The notes under the pieces: generated by a model | What the model was told of the DNA's origin: nothing | The model's database searches: none | Seen by the model: the letters and a program-made list of their open reading frames with translations, nothing else | In this document: one piece after another, positions 27,080 to 43,372 of the stretch | Numbering within the stretch: the stretch's first letter is position 1 | Layout of the letters: the number at the start of each line of letters is the position of its first letter | Assembly: GCA_943735955.1 (NCBI GenBank) | Contig: OX030956.1 | Location: 8,023,105-8,087,104, forward strand | Source of the DNA: Piscicola geometra | Taxonomy: Eukaryota > Annelida > Clitellata > Hirudinida > Piscicolidae | Reading direction: 5' to 3' | Length of the DNA: 64,000 bases | Position numbers and translations under genes: made by a program

Positions 27080-27577
27080 TACCGTAAAAAACCAGTATAT
27101 TCTAGATTTTTAAGTATTTGTTTTTTCTAATGTACGGGTTACAGGTATTTTTTCAACTAATTACGAAAAACTCTAAGTCAACAAATATTGGAGCTCTTTG
27201 CAATATTTTTGGGGTTAACTTGCTTATTTTTTTTATTAAAACAGAATTTAATAGTTTTTGATAGACCTTTTGAGAAAAGTAAATAAAATGTATGATAAAA
27301 AAATCTGAAGTTAACCCTTAAACTATTATATGATTTTATTATGGTATAGTATATAAATTTTATTATTTTTAGTAAAAGGTATAGTCATGTGGAAAAAATT
27401 GTTTCATTTAAAGTTATAATATTTATTTTTTTCTTTTTTCATTAAGGCATTTATTTATCCAACAAGCATGATTGCCTATCAGGCTTGCACACCTCAAAGC
27501 TCCAAGTATAAGCGCACTTGCTTTCAAAAGTAAATTTTATAGATGGGAAATGCGTCTTATACATGATTTGATACGAT
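27080..27577. mobile_element. TACCGTAAAA MITE, copy 2
   Basis: It starts TACCGTAAAAAACCAGTATA, followed by TTTGTTTTTTCTAATGTACG as in copy 1. The proposed right end, ATGCGTCTTATACATGATTT then GATACGATA, is an imperfect inverse of the left. The left end is firm; the right end is tentative. Confidence 0.5.
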
Positions 27578-27974
27578 AATTAATCTTTTATTATTTTTTA
27601 AATGCCATATTTAAAAAGGTATAAAAATATAGTTTTTTAAGGGAGAAAACTAATCTAACTTGGGATGTCAACGGGTTTAAAAAACAAGATTCTAACACTC
27701 GAAAAAAAGTAGGCCATTTTAGATTAAATTAGCTTTTTTTTAATTATATTTATTTATAAATAATTCAATATGTTTGTTTAAACAAGACATACAGTGAATT
27801 TTCACTTTTATAAATTACATAAAGGATAAATGTTTTTTATGTTTTAGTTGTAAAAAAAGTTCATAGCAAAACTTTGTCAAATTTGATTTACTCGAAAAAA
27901 ATCTTATTTATTTAGGTTATTTAAACAAAAACTTTGAAATAGTTTCAGTTTTTGTATAGTAGTTTATTTGTTCA

Positions 27975-27978
<4 letters not shown>

Positions 27979-28030
<52 letters not shown>
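27979..28030. repeat. (AT)n repeat
   Basis: A pure AT run of about 52 bp is followed by T-rich sequence. Confidence 0.95.
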
Positions 28031-28031
<1 letters not shown>

Positions 28032-28033
<2 letters not shown>

Positions 28034-29515
28034 TTTATATTTTTTTTATTGTACTAAAGTTTTAAATACTTAAATCAAAAAAAATTCTCAGGTACTTGAC
28101 CTGTTAATTGCATAACCGGGTGTTGTTGCCTCTTTCAAATAAAACATATTTATCAAATTTAAATTTCATGATCAGACTGCTATTTTTATTCCATTTTTAG
28201 TGATAATTGAAAAGTTGTCGTCGCCAAAATGGATGATGGAATGTTAGCTGTTTTTGAAAACTCTATAGATGCTGAACTAAATATGACATCATTATTTTTA
28301 TATCAAACCATTATTTTTATATAGCATAATTATTCACTCCCATTCATAATTCCTCCTTTCCCATCAATCACCCATTTTCCATTCTTCGCTACCCATTTTC
28401 ACTAGCCATCAATGCTTACAACTTTGTCTGGCTCGGCGTGATATAGGGACGAAATTGTATCGTTTATTTTGATAAAATTGTTATTTCTTTTAATAAAATC
28501 TCGCCAAGAACTCTGGTGCAGTATTAACGATGAGCGTATTTCCTCGTTTTGGAGTCCGTCTATGCAACTATTTCGAAAAGAGGCTCAAGCCTTGCGTTGT
28601 TATTGTCTTGTTTCTGCATTCTGGTTGTCGTTGCGTTTTGTAAATGTGTTGTATCATACTTGTTAAATTTGGGTTTTTGCTGTGTTGTTGTTGTGTTTGT
28701 GATTTCATGGGTTAACGATTTTTTTATGTTAAAAGGTTTGTAATAAGGTTAGGTTTTGTTTCATTGTTTTAATGCTATATGAAATTTGTTATTTTTTAGT
28801 TTATATTGATTGTTTTTATTAAGTTATGTTGTGGTGGTGAGAATATTTTGCTCTTTGGTCATTGTTGCAATTTTTTTTATTGAGAATTGTTTACTGTTTT
28901 ATGCTTTTTGTGTTAGAGTTCATTTTGTTTTATGAAATTGGTTAGAGGTGTTGTGAGTAATCAATTATAACTATTTGTATTTTCAATGTATTGTTTTTAT
29001 TGTAGGTTGTATGGGTATTGTCTTGTTTTAGCCTGTAGCTGGCTCACTAAAAGTACGTAGTCATGTTTAAGTGGTCGTTATGTTGGTCATTATGTTGGTC
29101 GTTATGAATGTTTGAATTCAAAGCTTGAATAAGCTGAAAAGATCAGAATCAAGAGTGGCATGCATTTACCAAGATTATTTCTCTTCATGGCACCATCTCT
29201 TACAATACATTAACCATTTTTTCATATTCAAATAAAATAATTAACATAAAAAAGTATTCTTTAATATATGATCTTTTTATAATATTTCTATTAAAATAAA
29301 AAATTATAACAGTTATTCTTAAAAAATAATACTGCTAATTTCCAGATTTTTATATTATCAAAAAATGTATTTTAAATTATTAATATAGAAATTAATACTT
29401 TAAAAAAATAATAGATTTAACAAAACTTAAAAATACTGATTAAAATAATTGTATAATAGAAATGCTATTTTTATTGTTTTTCTACAATTTATACAAAAGA
29501 AAATGCCATCATTGG
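28032..29515. other. Intergenic; one GGTACTTGACC motif
   Basis: TCAGGTACTTGACCTGTTAA at about 28089 resembles GGGTACCTGATCCGTTAA at 46727 and may be another repeat end. The rest is T-rich unique sequence; frames at 28469-28743 have no known match. Confidence 0.45.
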
Positions 29516-29697
29516 CGAGCGGGTTGGCTTAGATGGTAAAGTCGTTGGATCTGCAACTTAAAGGTCGCCAGTTCAAATCCCTGTTCAACCAACCGTGAGC
29601 TATCATATACTTAGTGTATATGATGCGGTGTTTCACGACTTATGTCGTGTGAGTGGCGCCTCAGTTGCGTGCCTTGGCGCATTATAATTACGCCTTA
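29516..29697 (+). mobile_element. tRNA-derived SINE family A, copy 1
   Basis: The head has Pol III A box TGGCTTAGATGG and B box AGTTCAAATCCC in a tRNA-like sequence. The body has two palindromes, ATCATATAC/GTATATGAT and CACGAC/GTCGTG, then GCGCC...GGCGC, and an AT-rich tail. It shares most of its length with the copies at 38.9 and 48.9 kb. The 5' match begins near GGCGAGCGGGTTGGC. Confidence 0.8.
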
Positions 29698-30065
29698 TTT
29701 AAATTTTTTTATCATCAGTGACTAGAATACTTACTAACCAACATAAGAAGATAAATAATAATAATTAGTTTTATGCTAGAGTAGGAGTCTCAGCGTAAAT
29801 CCCTAAAACTTTATTTCTTTTTCTTCTAATCATGTAGCTTATCAGCAATTTGTTTTATTGAATCTAGTTTCTTATAGTTACAATTTTATGATTCATTTTA
29901 ATGATAATTGACGGATATTTTCAACAAGCCCATTTAAAAAGCTAAACCATGCCATTTATAAGTCTTAAAATTATGCTTGAAGTTACATTCCTCAGAAGAT
30001 CCCGCAATCATTCAGTAATAATAATAGTTATAATGGTTAGAAAAAGAAAAGGAATGAAAAACATT

Positions 30066-30214
30066 TTTTAAATGATGCATAACCCGAATGGGTTTCCCAG
30101 CCACTAATGCTGCATATTTTTCCGTTATTAGAGCGTCGGTTGCATTCTAACCAAGAAACATTAACCGTTGGTCAAACCGAAATTGTTAAACACTCGGTTA
30201 GCCGTTTAACACAC
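30066..30214 (-). mobile_element. SINE family B, diverged copy
   Basis: Plus-strand ATAACCCGAATGGGTTTCCC, GCTGCATATTTTTCC and TTGGTCAAACCGA follow the order of the copies at 20.6 and 44.0 kb with many substitutions, including in the A and B boxes. Confidence 0.6.
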
Positions 30215-33200
30215 TATTCGACTCAGATGCAAAAAATGAAAAGTTAGATTGGTTCAATGATCTCGACGATGGTGGCGAGTAAATGACATGTTGAAAATAT
30301 GCTAAAATTAGCATTTACTTTAACCTAATGTTGTTTGCTCTGTCTTGATTTTTATTTAAGTTATCACAAAGTTGGATCATTAAATAAAACTACAAATTAT
30401 TTGAGCTTAGTCTTTTTACTTTCCGACAATCTAAATTTGTTCATATGCAGGTCGTCCCTGAAAATAAGACGCAGAAATCTTTTTTATGGAAAAAAGTCGC
30501 ATTTTATTCTCCTGAAAATACGTTACTCGGAAAAAATGAATATTTATGATTGCTTCGACAATCGCTACCACAATTCTCATTCTACGAAAATTTAATTTAC
30601 AAAAGAATATTTAAAATCATCAGTTTTTTTGTTTTGTAGAATTGATTTTTTTTCTAAATTAAATATTTTTGTTTTTTGTCATGTAATTATTTTAACCATG
30701 GTCATGCTTAATGTTTATATGCTCAAAAAAATCAAGATAGTTGCTTAATACAAAACTACTTATTTATAATACACGATTTGTTATAACATATTTTCCATGC
30801 TACTTGGTATTCTTTAAAGTTCCTAAATGTTGAAATTTGTTTAAGTTTAAAATTAAAATTCTAAAAAGTCTATGAGATTAGTCTTCAGATAGACTAATTA
30901 ATCTCGGTAGTCTTTTCTATTTCTTTAATGAGAGATTCTTTTTTACAATTTGTATCACGCTGTTATCCTTATAGATTCTTTTTGCTTTTTCTACACTTTA
31001 TAGGATTGAATATCTAATTCAAGATAAAAATAGAAGTATTGGAAAAGTCTCTAAAGAAAAAACTATTTCGTCTCGGCACAACAATTTATTAACTTTTTAG
31101 TCATTTATCGAAATACTCGAAAAAACTCCAAATAAATCAATAAAAACAACAATAAATGTTTAAACCTATTTATTTAAGTTTTGAATAAAAATTTTTCGTT
31201 TCAATATTTTATTTTTAGAACTTTTTATATACTTTTTCATATGTCTTTAATATTACCTTGCAATCGTTTTTCTTCAAACGATTCCAAAACATGCATTTTT
31301 AGAATAAGGATGTGACTCCCATAAACTATTCAAGTTATTTTTTTATGTTGAAGATTATATTATGCAATTTCTTGGTGATTACTTTCACTATCAGCGAATT
31401 AAACCTAATTTTTTTTACAATTATTTTTATAGAATAATATACCTACAGTTTTATTAAATTTTAGAATTTAACCGTGCACTTCACAACTAAATCTAGTTTG
31501 GATGCTATAACGAACTAAATCTTTACGAACATTTTTACGTTTCTCTGAAATACCCTTTCTAATGAAATTGTATGGAACGTAAAAATGTTTGTGTAAATAT
31601 GTTTATTCCGTATTAATGCTATATTGCGTCGTAGCCAGCTCACTATTCCTTCACAACATCACATTTTATTCTTTTCAAGATTTAAATTAACATTTTTTCG
31701 GTTTTTCTTTTTCAGTTAGTAATAATTTTAATTTTTGTAAAAAATTTAAACAAATTACTTTTTTTATTAGAGCTTAAATTATACTAAATCAGATTTTTTT
31801 CAAATATTTTTTCAAGAATATGCTTTGTATGAAAAATTAATACTTTCAAACATTCGACCAACCTCAAAAAATATTGTTTAAAACTGAAAACACCTTTAAC
31901 TGCTTAAAAGATTACTATTTCGAAAAATCTTGAGTGAGGCTGACAGTTTTTCTCAACTCACAACTTTTATTTACAGAATTTATGAGATTGTCTGTTTTGG
32001 AGAAAGTTTTTAACCAACAACACTGTTTGATGTTATCACTGCAACATTCTAACCAATAAATCAAAACTTAAAACGCAAAAAATGTTGGTTCAGTAGACTG
32101 AGTTTTTTACAAAAGATCATTGGCAACAAAAGCAAGATCAAAAACTACTTATTTACTTGCAAAGTCAACGATTTCGTCACAAGACTTGCCGATTGCTTCT
32201 ACAGCTGCCATGAAATTCAATACTGCACATATATCGTAAACGACTCTAACTACGACATTTCAAGCAGCTCCACCCCTCTTCAACATCTTCCTTTCACTCT
32301 CTCTTTCTCCTTTCTCTACTTGTCTCTTCACATTATAAAAACTATTCAGAATACTTTCATATTTCTAAACGATGAAATTGTTGCAAACTTTATTTTCTTT
32401 GAGTGTTCAAGAGTTATCAGAATTTTTGTTTTTATTTTTTATACTTTCAGTATATCTTAGAAATATATAATTTCATGTCTTTGCAAACTTATTTTTACAT
32501 TTTTTCAGATGTTTTAAAATATTGGAATTATTAAACGTCTGAAGCTTATACATTCAAAAATATTGAAAACTAGTCGTTTTTGTAAAGGAATCTTGGCTTT
32601 TTTAAATCCCACTATCCTAAATCATTAAAATAATTTTCATAAATATAATTGTTTACAAAAACTATTCTTCTAATTTTTATTACTTTTTTAATGAGATATT
32701 CTGAGGTTTACTGAGATAGACTGCTTGAGAATCAATTCTAGAAAACTTCAAGTCATGGCTGTTGTCAAAGATCACACCAAAATCATTGGTTAGTCAACCA
32801 ATTAAAAATTTAAAATTATTTTTAAAAAAACATCTTTGGTTGCTTTGAGTGCAACTGAAAAAACCTACATTTTCCAACAAGACTTCTAGAATATGAATAA
32901 AAAAAACAAAATACCAATGAGCTACTAGCAAATCAAAATCATTGTAGAGTATACTTTACAAATCGAAGTGAAAAAATTTTCGATCTGAAAAAATTCATGG
33001 TTGCCGACGTCATCCATTTGTAGCTGGAAGAACTGAGACTTGGAGAAGCTTTTGAACAACAAGGATGACCATCTCAAAAAATCGAATTAACTTCATTCAT
33101 TAAAAAATTAAAATTAACTTGAAATATTTTAATGAAAACCTATGATAGGAGATCCCCAATTAGGTGAGGAAATATAAATAATTCTAGTAAGTTTTATAGT

Positions 33201-36200
33201 AAAATATCTACAAATTCATTTGCAAATACAAAACGAAAAAAACAAAAATTTAATTAAATGTTTCAAAGCAAAGTGTCTCCAAACACATCGGATATTCATA
33301 CTTGGAAAGAATTGTTTTTTATAGTCATATTTTGGAATTAGTTTTTAAACGTTCATTTGAAAACTCGAACGTCTATGGTGGCAATTATAGATTTTAATAT
33401 TTAACAACGAATTTATGCATATTAATGAGATTTTTTTGAAAATTTTATTCATAAAAATGTGTTTCAATTATTTTATAAAATGCAAAAACTAATTTTAAAA
33501 GAACTTCAATATTTGAATAATCAAAACTATAATGAAGAAAGTTTTTATTTTTCTCCAAATAATACTTTTATTTTATTTTTAATTATTTTAAAAATTTTGA
33601 AGACTTTGGAACTTTAAGATATTTTTTGTGTATTTCTCTTATGTTTCTAACTTTTTTCACCACTTTTTTTATTAGCTTTCTGAAACCTTTCAATTCTTAA
33701 TCCATGGGTTTGAAATGTTTTTTTAAAATCAGTATTTCAATAAATTTATTTTCCTTTATGTTTTTTTAATCATATAATTTTGAAGTAACTATTATTTTTC
33801 AAAAAGTTACTATTTGTGTTCATCTTATTTTTATATTCATAAAAACTGGGAAAATTATGATCTTCATAAGTTTACTATGAAGAAATTATTCTTGAAAGCT
33901 TGATAGAATAAATTACTGAATCGCGATTTTTATGTTTAAAAAATGTTTAAATACTCAAAGGCTGCTAATTTATTCCTAAATTCGTCGTAAACCTTTTGCA
34001 AAACGTTTTATCTTGATCTTTTATAACATTTCATTAAGCGAAATGTAAATTAAACGCAAAGCAATCTAAAAATATTTTTTGCATATAAAACTAATATTTT
34101 TCTTTAACAATAACAAAAAATCGTTTATTGAATGGAAACACGGTTTTTTCATTTGACCGCCGGCCAAACCATCACACCCACTGAAAAACTAAGAAAAGCT
34201 CGAATTGTGTATGCAAACCGCTGAAAGTAAAGAGGTTTTCAGTAGAAAAATATTTTTAGAAAATAAGCAAAAAAGAATTCTTCAATACCAATGCTGCAAA
34301 AATACTCACAATAAATTTCATTTGAAAAAGCAGTCATTTCATGCTCTCAAAGATTAACTTCTATGCAAGGGAAATTATTTTGAATATGAGGTAGCATCGA
34401 AAATGATTGAACGTTTTTTTTCTAATTTCAACTAAATCTCAAATTACCATCTAACTAACACGAAATGATAAAAAGTGAAGACGCATGTACGCATAAATAA
34501 AATTGCATACATAAAACACAGAATATAGAAAGATAAAAAGATACATATAATCATAAATTAATTTATTTGTTTAAGTCATACATACATAGGCATACACAAA
34601 GAAGCTAGGAGATAATAATAGTCAGAGCATCACGGCTGATGAAGATCCCAGACTCTGAGTGCCACATAAATACTTCATGAACATACAAAATCTTCAAATT
34701 TTTGAAAAAATAGTTTTTGGAAAAAATTCTGTACAAATAGTTGTATAGATGGTTTTTCGATTGTTTTTGTAGATAAAGAAGAGTTTGATGTCGAAGAAGT
34801 TTATGTCGAGTAGATGATTTGTCTGGAACTGGATTCTTTGAGCAGTTGAAAATTGAAATAGAAGCTTGCTATGCGGAAATATTAAGAAACCTTGATTCGA
34901 TTTGACAATCATGTTATTTCGAAAGGCAACCACTTAATGTGTTCTAGATATGGTGCTTTCAAAATACTTTGAACACACAAAAATATAACTTATATTAGAA
35001 ACTAATAAACATAAATGCACAAAACCGCATAGTACTAAAAGCAACTGAGCATAAAATGCCACAAACCCCGGAGAAACAAGCATAAAGCATACATGCAACC
35101 AAAAAACTAAAATACACACAAATAAGGACACACAGACACACCAAAACTGCCCAGCATTTACATTGCAATGAGAATTTGACTTTATAGGAGTGTCTGATTT
35201 ATTACTGCTTCTTTGCCATTGCCATTCTCATCATTTCATATTATAAAGCCTCTAAGAATTTATTAAATATAATTATACATATATTTAGTTTGATAATAAC
35301 TCTCAATAACAATATTATTAAATATTAAACATCATAGTACTGTTATTAAATATAAAACATAACAATAATGATTTTTTTGGCAATAAAACATAAAAATAAT
35401 ATTGTTTGGTACAATAAAACATTTTAAAAAATTTCTTTTATTTTACGTATTAAAAAATATAGAAAATTAAATATAACTTTAAAAATTGAATAGAAAAAAA
35501 TTAAATAACTTTATAAATATTCAAAAAAGTCTCATAGCAAGTTTAATTTTTCCTTCGTGTAATTGTTTTCAGTTTTACCTTTCTATAAATTAATTGTTTT
35601 TTTAGCAAAATTGTTTCAATTTCATTTTGCTTCTTTTTTTAAAAATAAATCTTTAATTATGGGAGCGCATTGTTTTTCATTGAAACCCGCTACAATTTCG
35701 CCACTTTTTGAGCCTTAAATCTAGATGTTTTCTCAATGCACCATTGCAGCCATACATGAACTTCCATTCTCTTTAGCTCTTGAAGACACACCTATATAAC
35801 GTCTACCATTGAGTTGAGACTATTACACAGCCTAAATAAACAATTCTTCACGCCATCTTTTGTCTTGCCTTCCCATTCCGATTTCAATGACTCCTTTTTT
35901 TCTTATGTCACATGGTTTTATAGGAAATACTATGAGTTGAACAATCGTTTTTATGTTGCAGTTTGATACATTACTTTTTTTACTACATACAATTCATAAA
36001 ACATCAAAACATGCATAACTTGAATACGTTATGGAAAGAATACGTTATGGAAATTAATTCTTGTTTAAGACAAAACAACAAATTTACGATTGCCTAAACT
36101 TTTTCTAAACGTAAGTATTTTTATATTTTTATAATTATACAAGTAATTTTGTTTAACAGAAGTAAGAAATGTTATTTTGAACAAGACTATATAACTGCTT

Positions 36201-37802
36201 CATGAAAAACGGTAACATGCGTTTTCCTTCATCGACTCTCGATAAGTCTCTCAATCTGGGTGGCACAAATCCACATTTTGAAGACTATATCCAATGAATT
36301 ACATACCTTTTCAATTTTAAAAATTTAACCTTATCAGATTCACTTACTCACTCATAATTAAATCCAATTCTGAAAAATTGAAATTCATTACTACATTTGA
36401 CAAATTCATCATGCGAAATAAAGTATTTCGCTGAAACCCGAAAAATCCAATTATATTCAACTTTTTCACAAATGTAAAACTGAAATCTAGTTGAATCAAA
36501 CACTCTCAAGTTCTCTTAAATCAAATTTTTTAAGTAAATCCTTTGGGTTAAGTAGTTTTCTTAAAAAGAGAAAATAAAAAAGATTTTCATTCTCATTTAG
36601 AGTTATCAACTTTTTATACTTCAGTTTTCGTCATTTTTTGTGTTACTTAATGTGTATTTGTGAATTTTTTACTACATCAATCTCATAGTAGGATGTACTA
36701 TAGCATGATTAACGCATCTGAACTGTTCCTTTGAGAGAAATTCCATATAACAGCTCAATAAACTGGTATTTTTGCATACTAAACTGGAGTGAAACATATT
36801 CAACCGTATCAATTTGATTATATCTGGGAAAATATTTAATTTATAAAAATATAGTTTATTTATAAAAGTGAAATCTAATTCTTGCCTACATTGAAAACTA
36901 TGATTTAACAAAAAAATTTCACATTTCTCGGATAAAACCTTTCAAATCCGATTCATTGCTACTTTAAATAACATAATTTTTTCAAATCAACTCTTATTAA
37001 AACATGCAATTCAAATCTTTTCAACTTTAATTCTCACCTTTGATTTTGTTCTCAATTAATCTTTCCCTCTCTCGTATCCTCTTGAGTTTTGTTGGTGTTG
37101 ATTTAGTAATAAATGTAAGGAATTGAACAGTCTTTCTTTTTTGCTGCCGTCTGTCACTTTTCGTAATCCTGACTTCAAATCCAGCTACGTCAACCACCGA
37201 AATATTTATATCGCATGCATAAAAACACAACTTGAACAAGTGGGATGGCGTTGTTTCTTGGAAATAATGCGTCGCTCAATACCAAACCAAAAAACTATTC
37301 ACGCCTAAATATTAATTTTTATTTTTATAATTTTATTCCTATTTTCATTTTTTTATTTTTTCATTGTTCAAAAAAAGTAATGAAGTGAGTTATTTCCTTG
37401 AAATTCCCATTTTAATTAAAATCTTATCTCAGCTTTTGGGTAAATGTTTTAGAGCCCATTGCTTTCTTATCTAAAAGTTCATGTTCAAAAAAAGCAGAAG
37501 TTTACAAAAATGTGACTCTTCGTGGCAAGAAAGTAAATAGAACCGGGTTAATTAGAAGGTACTTATAATTCTCATAATTATCTATGCTATTCTTCATTTT
37601 AAGAGTAATGGTCAGTTGCTTGTTAAACAGAATTAACAGAATTTAAAAAATCCTTTCAATCTATTTATTATTTGAGTCTCCCTTTCCTCACATACACATA
37701 ATCCACACATCTACAAAGTCCAGAATTAGATTTTCCTTTCAATGCCATTAAAAGCACCAAGGCATCTCCTTTTCATTCTTCCTATTTGAGCTTTACAACT
37801 GT
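30215..37802. other. AT-rich desert, nothing recognised
   Basis: No element of the families above and no plausible exon were identified. Short frames at 30335, 34694 (minus), 34934 (minus), 36672 (minus) and 37027 (minus) lack family features. Confidence 0.5.
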
Positions 37803-38703
<901 letters not shown>

Positions 38704-38943
38704 AATGATGGCAGCGGTACAGAATACAGTGCTGCAAAATGTGCCAAGGTAAGGTGTGTTGATGGTTTCAGTTATCAGATCAAATTGGGTGTTGGGGCGC
38801 ATAACACTTAGGCTCTATAATTAACTTATAAATACACTTAAGACCTCTATAATGTATTTTTTTAAAAACGTTATATAATTCGTTTCGTACTGGTTGACCA
38901 AGGAGGCTGTTGAAGGCAGATGATTTTTTAGCAATAGCTAAAA

Positions 38944-39120
38944 GGGAGTGGGGATGGCTTAGATGGTAAACGTCGGACTTGCAACTTAAAGGTTGCCTGT
39001 TCCAATCCTTGACAAGCAACCGTGAACTATCATATACCTAGTGTACATGATGCGGTGTTTGCGACGTATGCATTGAAAGATGTGTACGTCGTGTGGAGTG
39101 GCGCCTCGGCGCATAATCAC
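38944..39120 (+). mobile_element. tRNA-derived SINE family A, copy 2
   Basis: The A box region is GATGGCTTAGATGG, followed by the shared TTGCAACTTAAAGGT and ATCATATACCTAGTGTACATGA. An insertion of about 13 bp (CATTGAAAGATGT) interrupts the second hairpin. It lies between the (ACT)n array and a LINE fragment. Confidence 0.75.
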
Positions 39121-39264
39121 ATGGTTCTCAGAACCATTGTAACATGGCATGCGTCTGTCAGGCTGGTGAACAGTATAGACCAAAAAAAAAATAGCTGGCT
39201 CACTCGACAATCGGCTCAAAAACATTAAAATACGAGAAAATGCAATAGAAAATGACTCCTGGTA

Positions 39265-40015
39265 TTGATGATGATCAAGAAATTGGGGAAATATTCATAT
39301 GCAGTTTGCCTTGAAAGAACGGAAAACCCCATTTTATGCAGCGGTTGCTCTTCTTGGGAACACAAGAGATGCTCAGGCATTGAAGACTCTCTCCATTCAG
39401 ATCCAGATGAAAAGTGTCTCACTGTCCAGTTCGGCCAACAGACGATGGTTGAAGTTATTGTTGACGAAGACAAGCTTGAAGTCGTTACGGAATTTTGCTA
39501 TCTTGGTGACATGTTGTCTGCAGAGGGAGGCTGTGAGAATACTCCCATAATCTTATGCGAATTTGCCTAGGAATTATTTTGTCCACTATTTCGACTAAAA
39601 AACAGAAACCTTCCGCTTTCAACCAGAATTCGTGTGTACACCAATGCAGCACGCTTCTGAGACTTGGCCTAGCCCAACAAAAACAATAAATCGCCTTCAA
39701 CGTAACGTCCGGACTATAATCCTTTGGATGGGCAACATCAAATCAAAAGATGTCATCAGTTCAACATACCTCCCAAAAGGATGGGAATCCAGAATATTGG
39801 CGCTATGATTCGTTTGATCATGTGGAACGAATTTCAGGGTGGATCAGCAAAATGATAAAATGGAGGTTTCAAGAACAAAATGACCAGATATGCCGATGAA
39901 GAATTGAGAAAATGTTCTTTAAAAGATTTCAAGTGTTTGGGAGAAGGTTGCACAGATAACCACGACCGAAAAGAATGAGAAAGAACTTAAACACTTCAGC
40001 CAGCCGCCACTGTCG
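39265..40015 (+). pseudogene. LINE ORF2 C-terminal fragment
   Basis: It opens with ENPILCSGCSSWEHKRCSGI, a typical CxxC...HKRCSG segment. Then come VDEDKLEVVTEFCYLGDMLS and AEGGCE, the conserved post-RT segment. After frameshifts come scraps such as INRLQRN and KRMGIQNIGAMIRLIMWNEF. The order fits the C-terminal third of an RTE-like or related non-LTR ORF2. Several stops and shifts make it inactive. Confidence 0.75.
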
Positions 40016-40954
40016 GGAAAAGAAATTATTGAGAATTACTTTAATTTTTACAAATAAACTACGATGATAATGATTCTTGTTTATATTTCACCAACGTTTT
40101 TTGATTATGTGCATGAACTGGGTTGGAAAGATTTTTTCCTATCGATGAAGCAAAAAATTTAAATGAAGAGAATACAATATCTTTTCCGCGGCGTGTTTTT
40201 TAATAAATTTTAATTTTAGTATTTTTAAAGCATTTCAACCAAAAGGTTGTCAAGCATTCAATGTTGTTTCAGGTCATTGGTGAATGTCCTACTTGAAGCA
40301 CAATGACACGTCATCTCTTAGGCTAACTTGAAACTCAACAGTGTTTTCAAGCTTTAAAAACTTTTAAAGAAGCAGATAAAAATCTCCCGACTATAATATT
40401 TTCTCAACTTACACTCCACTACTGGTCATTCGACAGTATAAACTTTCTAAATGTTCTACTTGAAAATTATAAAAGAAGAAAACGTTGAAAATCGATTTGC
40501 TCATTGGTTTGAAGTTTTCAGCAGATTATAAATAAAAGTATTTATTAGTTTCCTTATTTTCTTTTTTGACCCTAACCCACTTCACCCCAATCTAACAGCT
40601 TCGCTCTAAACCATCCATTAAATCTTCATCGAAAAATCAATTTTATTGTATATCGGCTACTAATCAGGCCGAATGTCTGGCGGTATTGATGCCGATTAAA
40701 CGAATCAAACTCTCAATTCTCCTTTATGTCTCTCAGCTCATTTATTTTGCCTTCACGACTATTCGGCGTCTTTATACGTGCTTTTGCATACTTTTCACTA
40801 AATAAAGTTCATTTAATTGCAACGTTCCATCATTTCACTCTAGCTGCATCCATAAGAGTCACTTCACTTTTGAAAATAATGTTTAAAAATTGTTCTAAAT
40901 ATGAGTTTTTATTTTAAGTTATGATTTTTTGACAATAAGCTACATTTTTTAATG
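40016..40954. other. Intergenic between LINE fragment and (GT)n array
   Basis: Moderately AT-rich unique sequence; no gene recognised. Confidence 0.5.
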
Positions 40955-41954
<1,000 letters not shown>

Positions 41955-43372
41955 CCATTAATTTATAAGGGTTATTGTACAAACTGTGTGCTTTTGCATC
42001 TTTTAGTTTGCTCACATACATAGTGGGTATTAAAGCATGCTTTAATGTATTCAAAAGTGTGCTTAAGGATGTTTTATGTGCGTCCATATTTGATGGAATT
42101 CTTTGTCAGTTAAACTTGATGTCTTTTCATATGAGATTGCGAGAGATTCTGTCGCTTTACACACTTTTTTTCCTAATCTAATTCGTTTTACAATTAAAGT
42201 GGGATCTGAAATAATTTAGATATAGACTTAGTTACTTTATACCTGTTTTTTCTTAATAACATGAATTTTTATTTGCTGACTTAATACCGAATGCCTTGGC
42301 TTAATTAAAGCCTTGTGTCGCTGCATTCTTTTGTTCAATGTGTTTTATTTTGCTGTTATTTGTGCTTGTGTGAGTGTGTTAGCAATATCTAATTTAACAT
42401 ATTTTCTGTGGCTTTTTTTCTTTTGAACATGTTTATATGAATGTTTTTTTGTCTTTGTGTGGGCCTTTTTTATGTGGGTTTGTAGATGTGTTTATTTGAC
42501 TAGTGGACTCATCTGTCCCTGGCTTTAGACGTATCGATCAGGCATCAAGACTCGATTTGAAGTCAAGCGTCGGTCGAGCAGTCAGCTGCATTCCTGCACC
42601 TCATCGCACGGGTCACTTTGCAGGCATTTGGCCCGCATCATAAAATATAAACGACGTCTATATAACGTCCAAATAACTTGAAACTCTTATTTTGCTTTTT
42701 TTATCATTAATATTTAAAAGTTCAATTTTTAATTTTACTAGTGACTTGAAACATTGATCGGATTTAAATATTTTATTATGGTTTTGATGACTGACAACAT
42801 CGTTGAAATAATCTTTTTGTGTTTTCTACAATGAAACCCTTTTGAAGTCTACATACAATTATTTTACTTTTATAAACTTCTAAATAAAAGGATCGAACAA
42901 TATATGAAACTTTAGTAGGAAACCGACCATGCAAGTCTTCATTATTCACCCAAGAACTTTGTTTGCTCTTTTGACTTTATAGCAACTTTATTAACAGAGC
43001 TTTAATAAATTGTATTAACAGTTTTTGAAAGAACTTGTTGGTTTTTTCACATTCAATTCAAGACAACTCATACCCTTCTCTCAATCAAAACAGGTTTTGA
43101 TCAACACGTGTGGTGGTTTATTGTTAGAGACGTGTGACCTCACTCTTAAAATGATGGTTGATCAATATTCCCTTCGAAAAATCATGCGTTTTCCAGAATA
43201 GGTTTTGGTTCTTATGAACAAAATTGAACGAAATAAAAATATATTTCATTTCCTTTTTTCTAAAAAAACTTTTGTTTTCAACATATCATCGACACGGTGT
43301 CTACACAAACTTTAATTAAGAAGCAAGATTTCTCAAATGCTCGGATCTCACATGAAAACATCCACGCATAGA
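41955..43372. other. Intergenic right of (GT)n array
   Basis: A less AT-rich patch at 42500-42650 (TCAAGCGTCGGTCGAGCAGT, CATTTGGCCCGCATCAT) may be an element fragment, but no partner copy is seen in the window. Confidence 0.4.
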
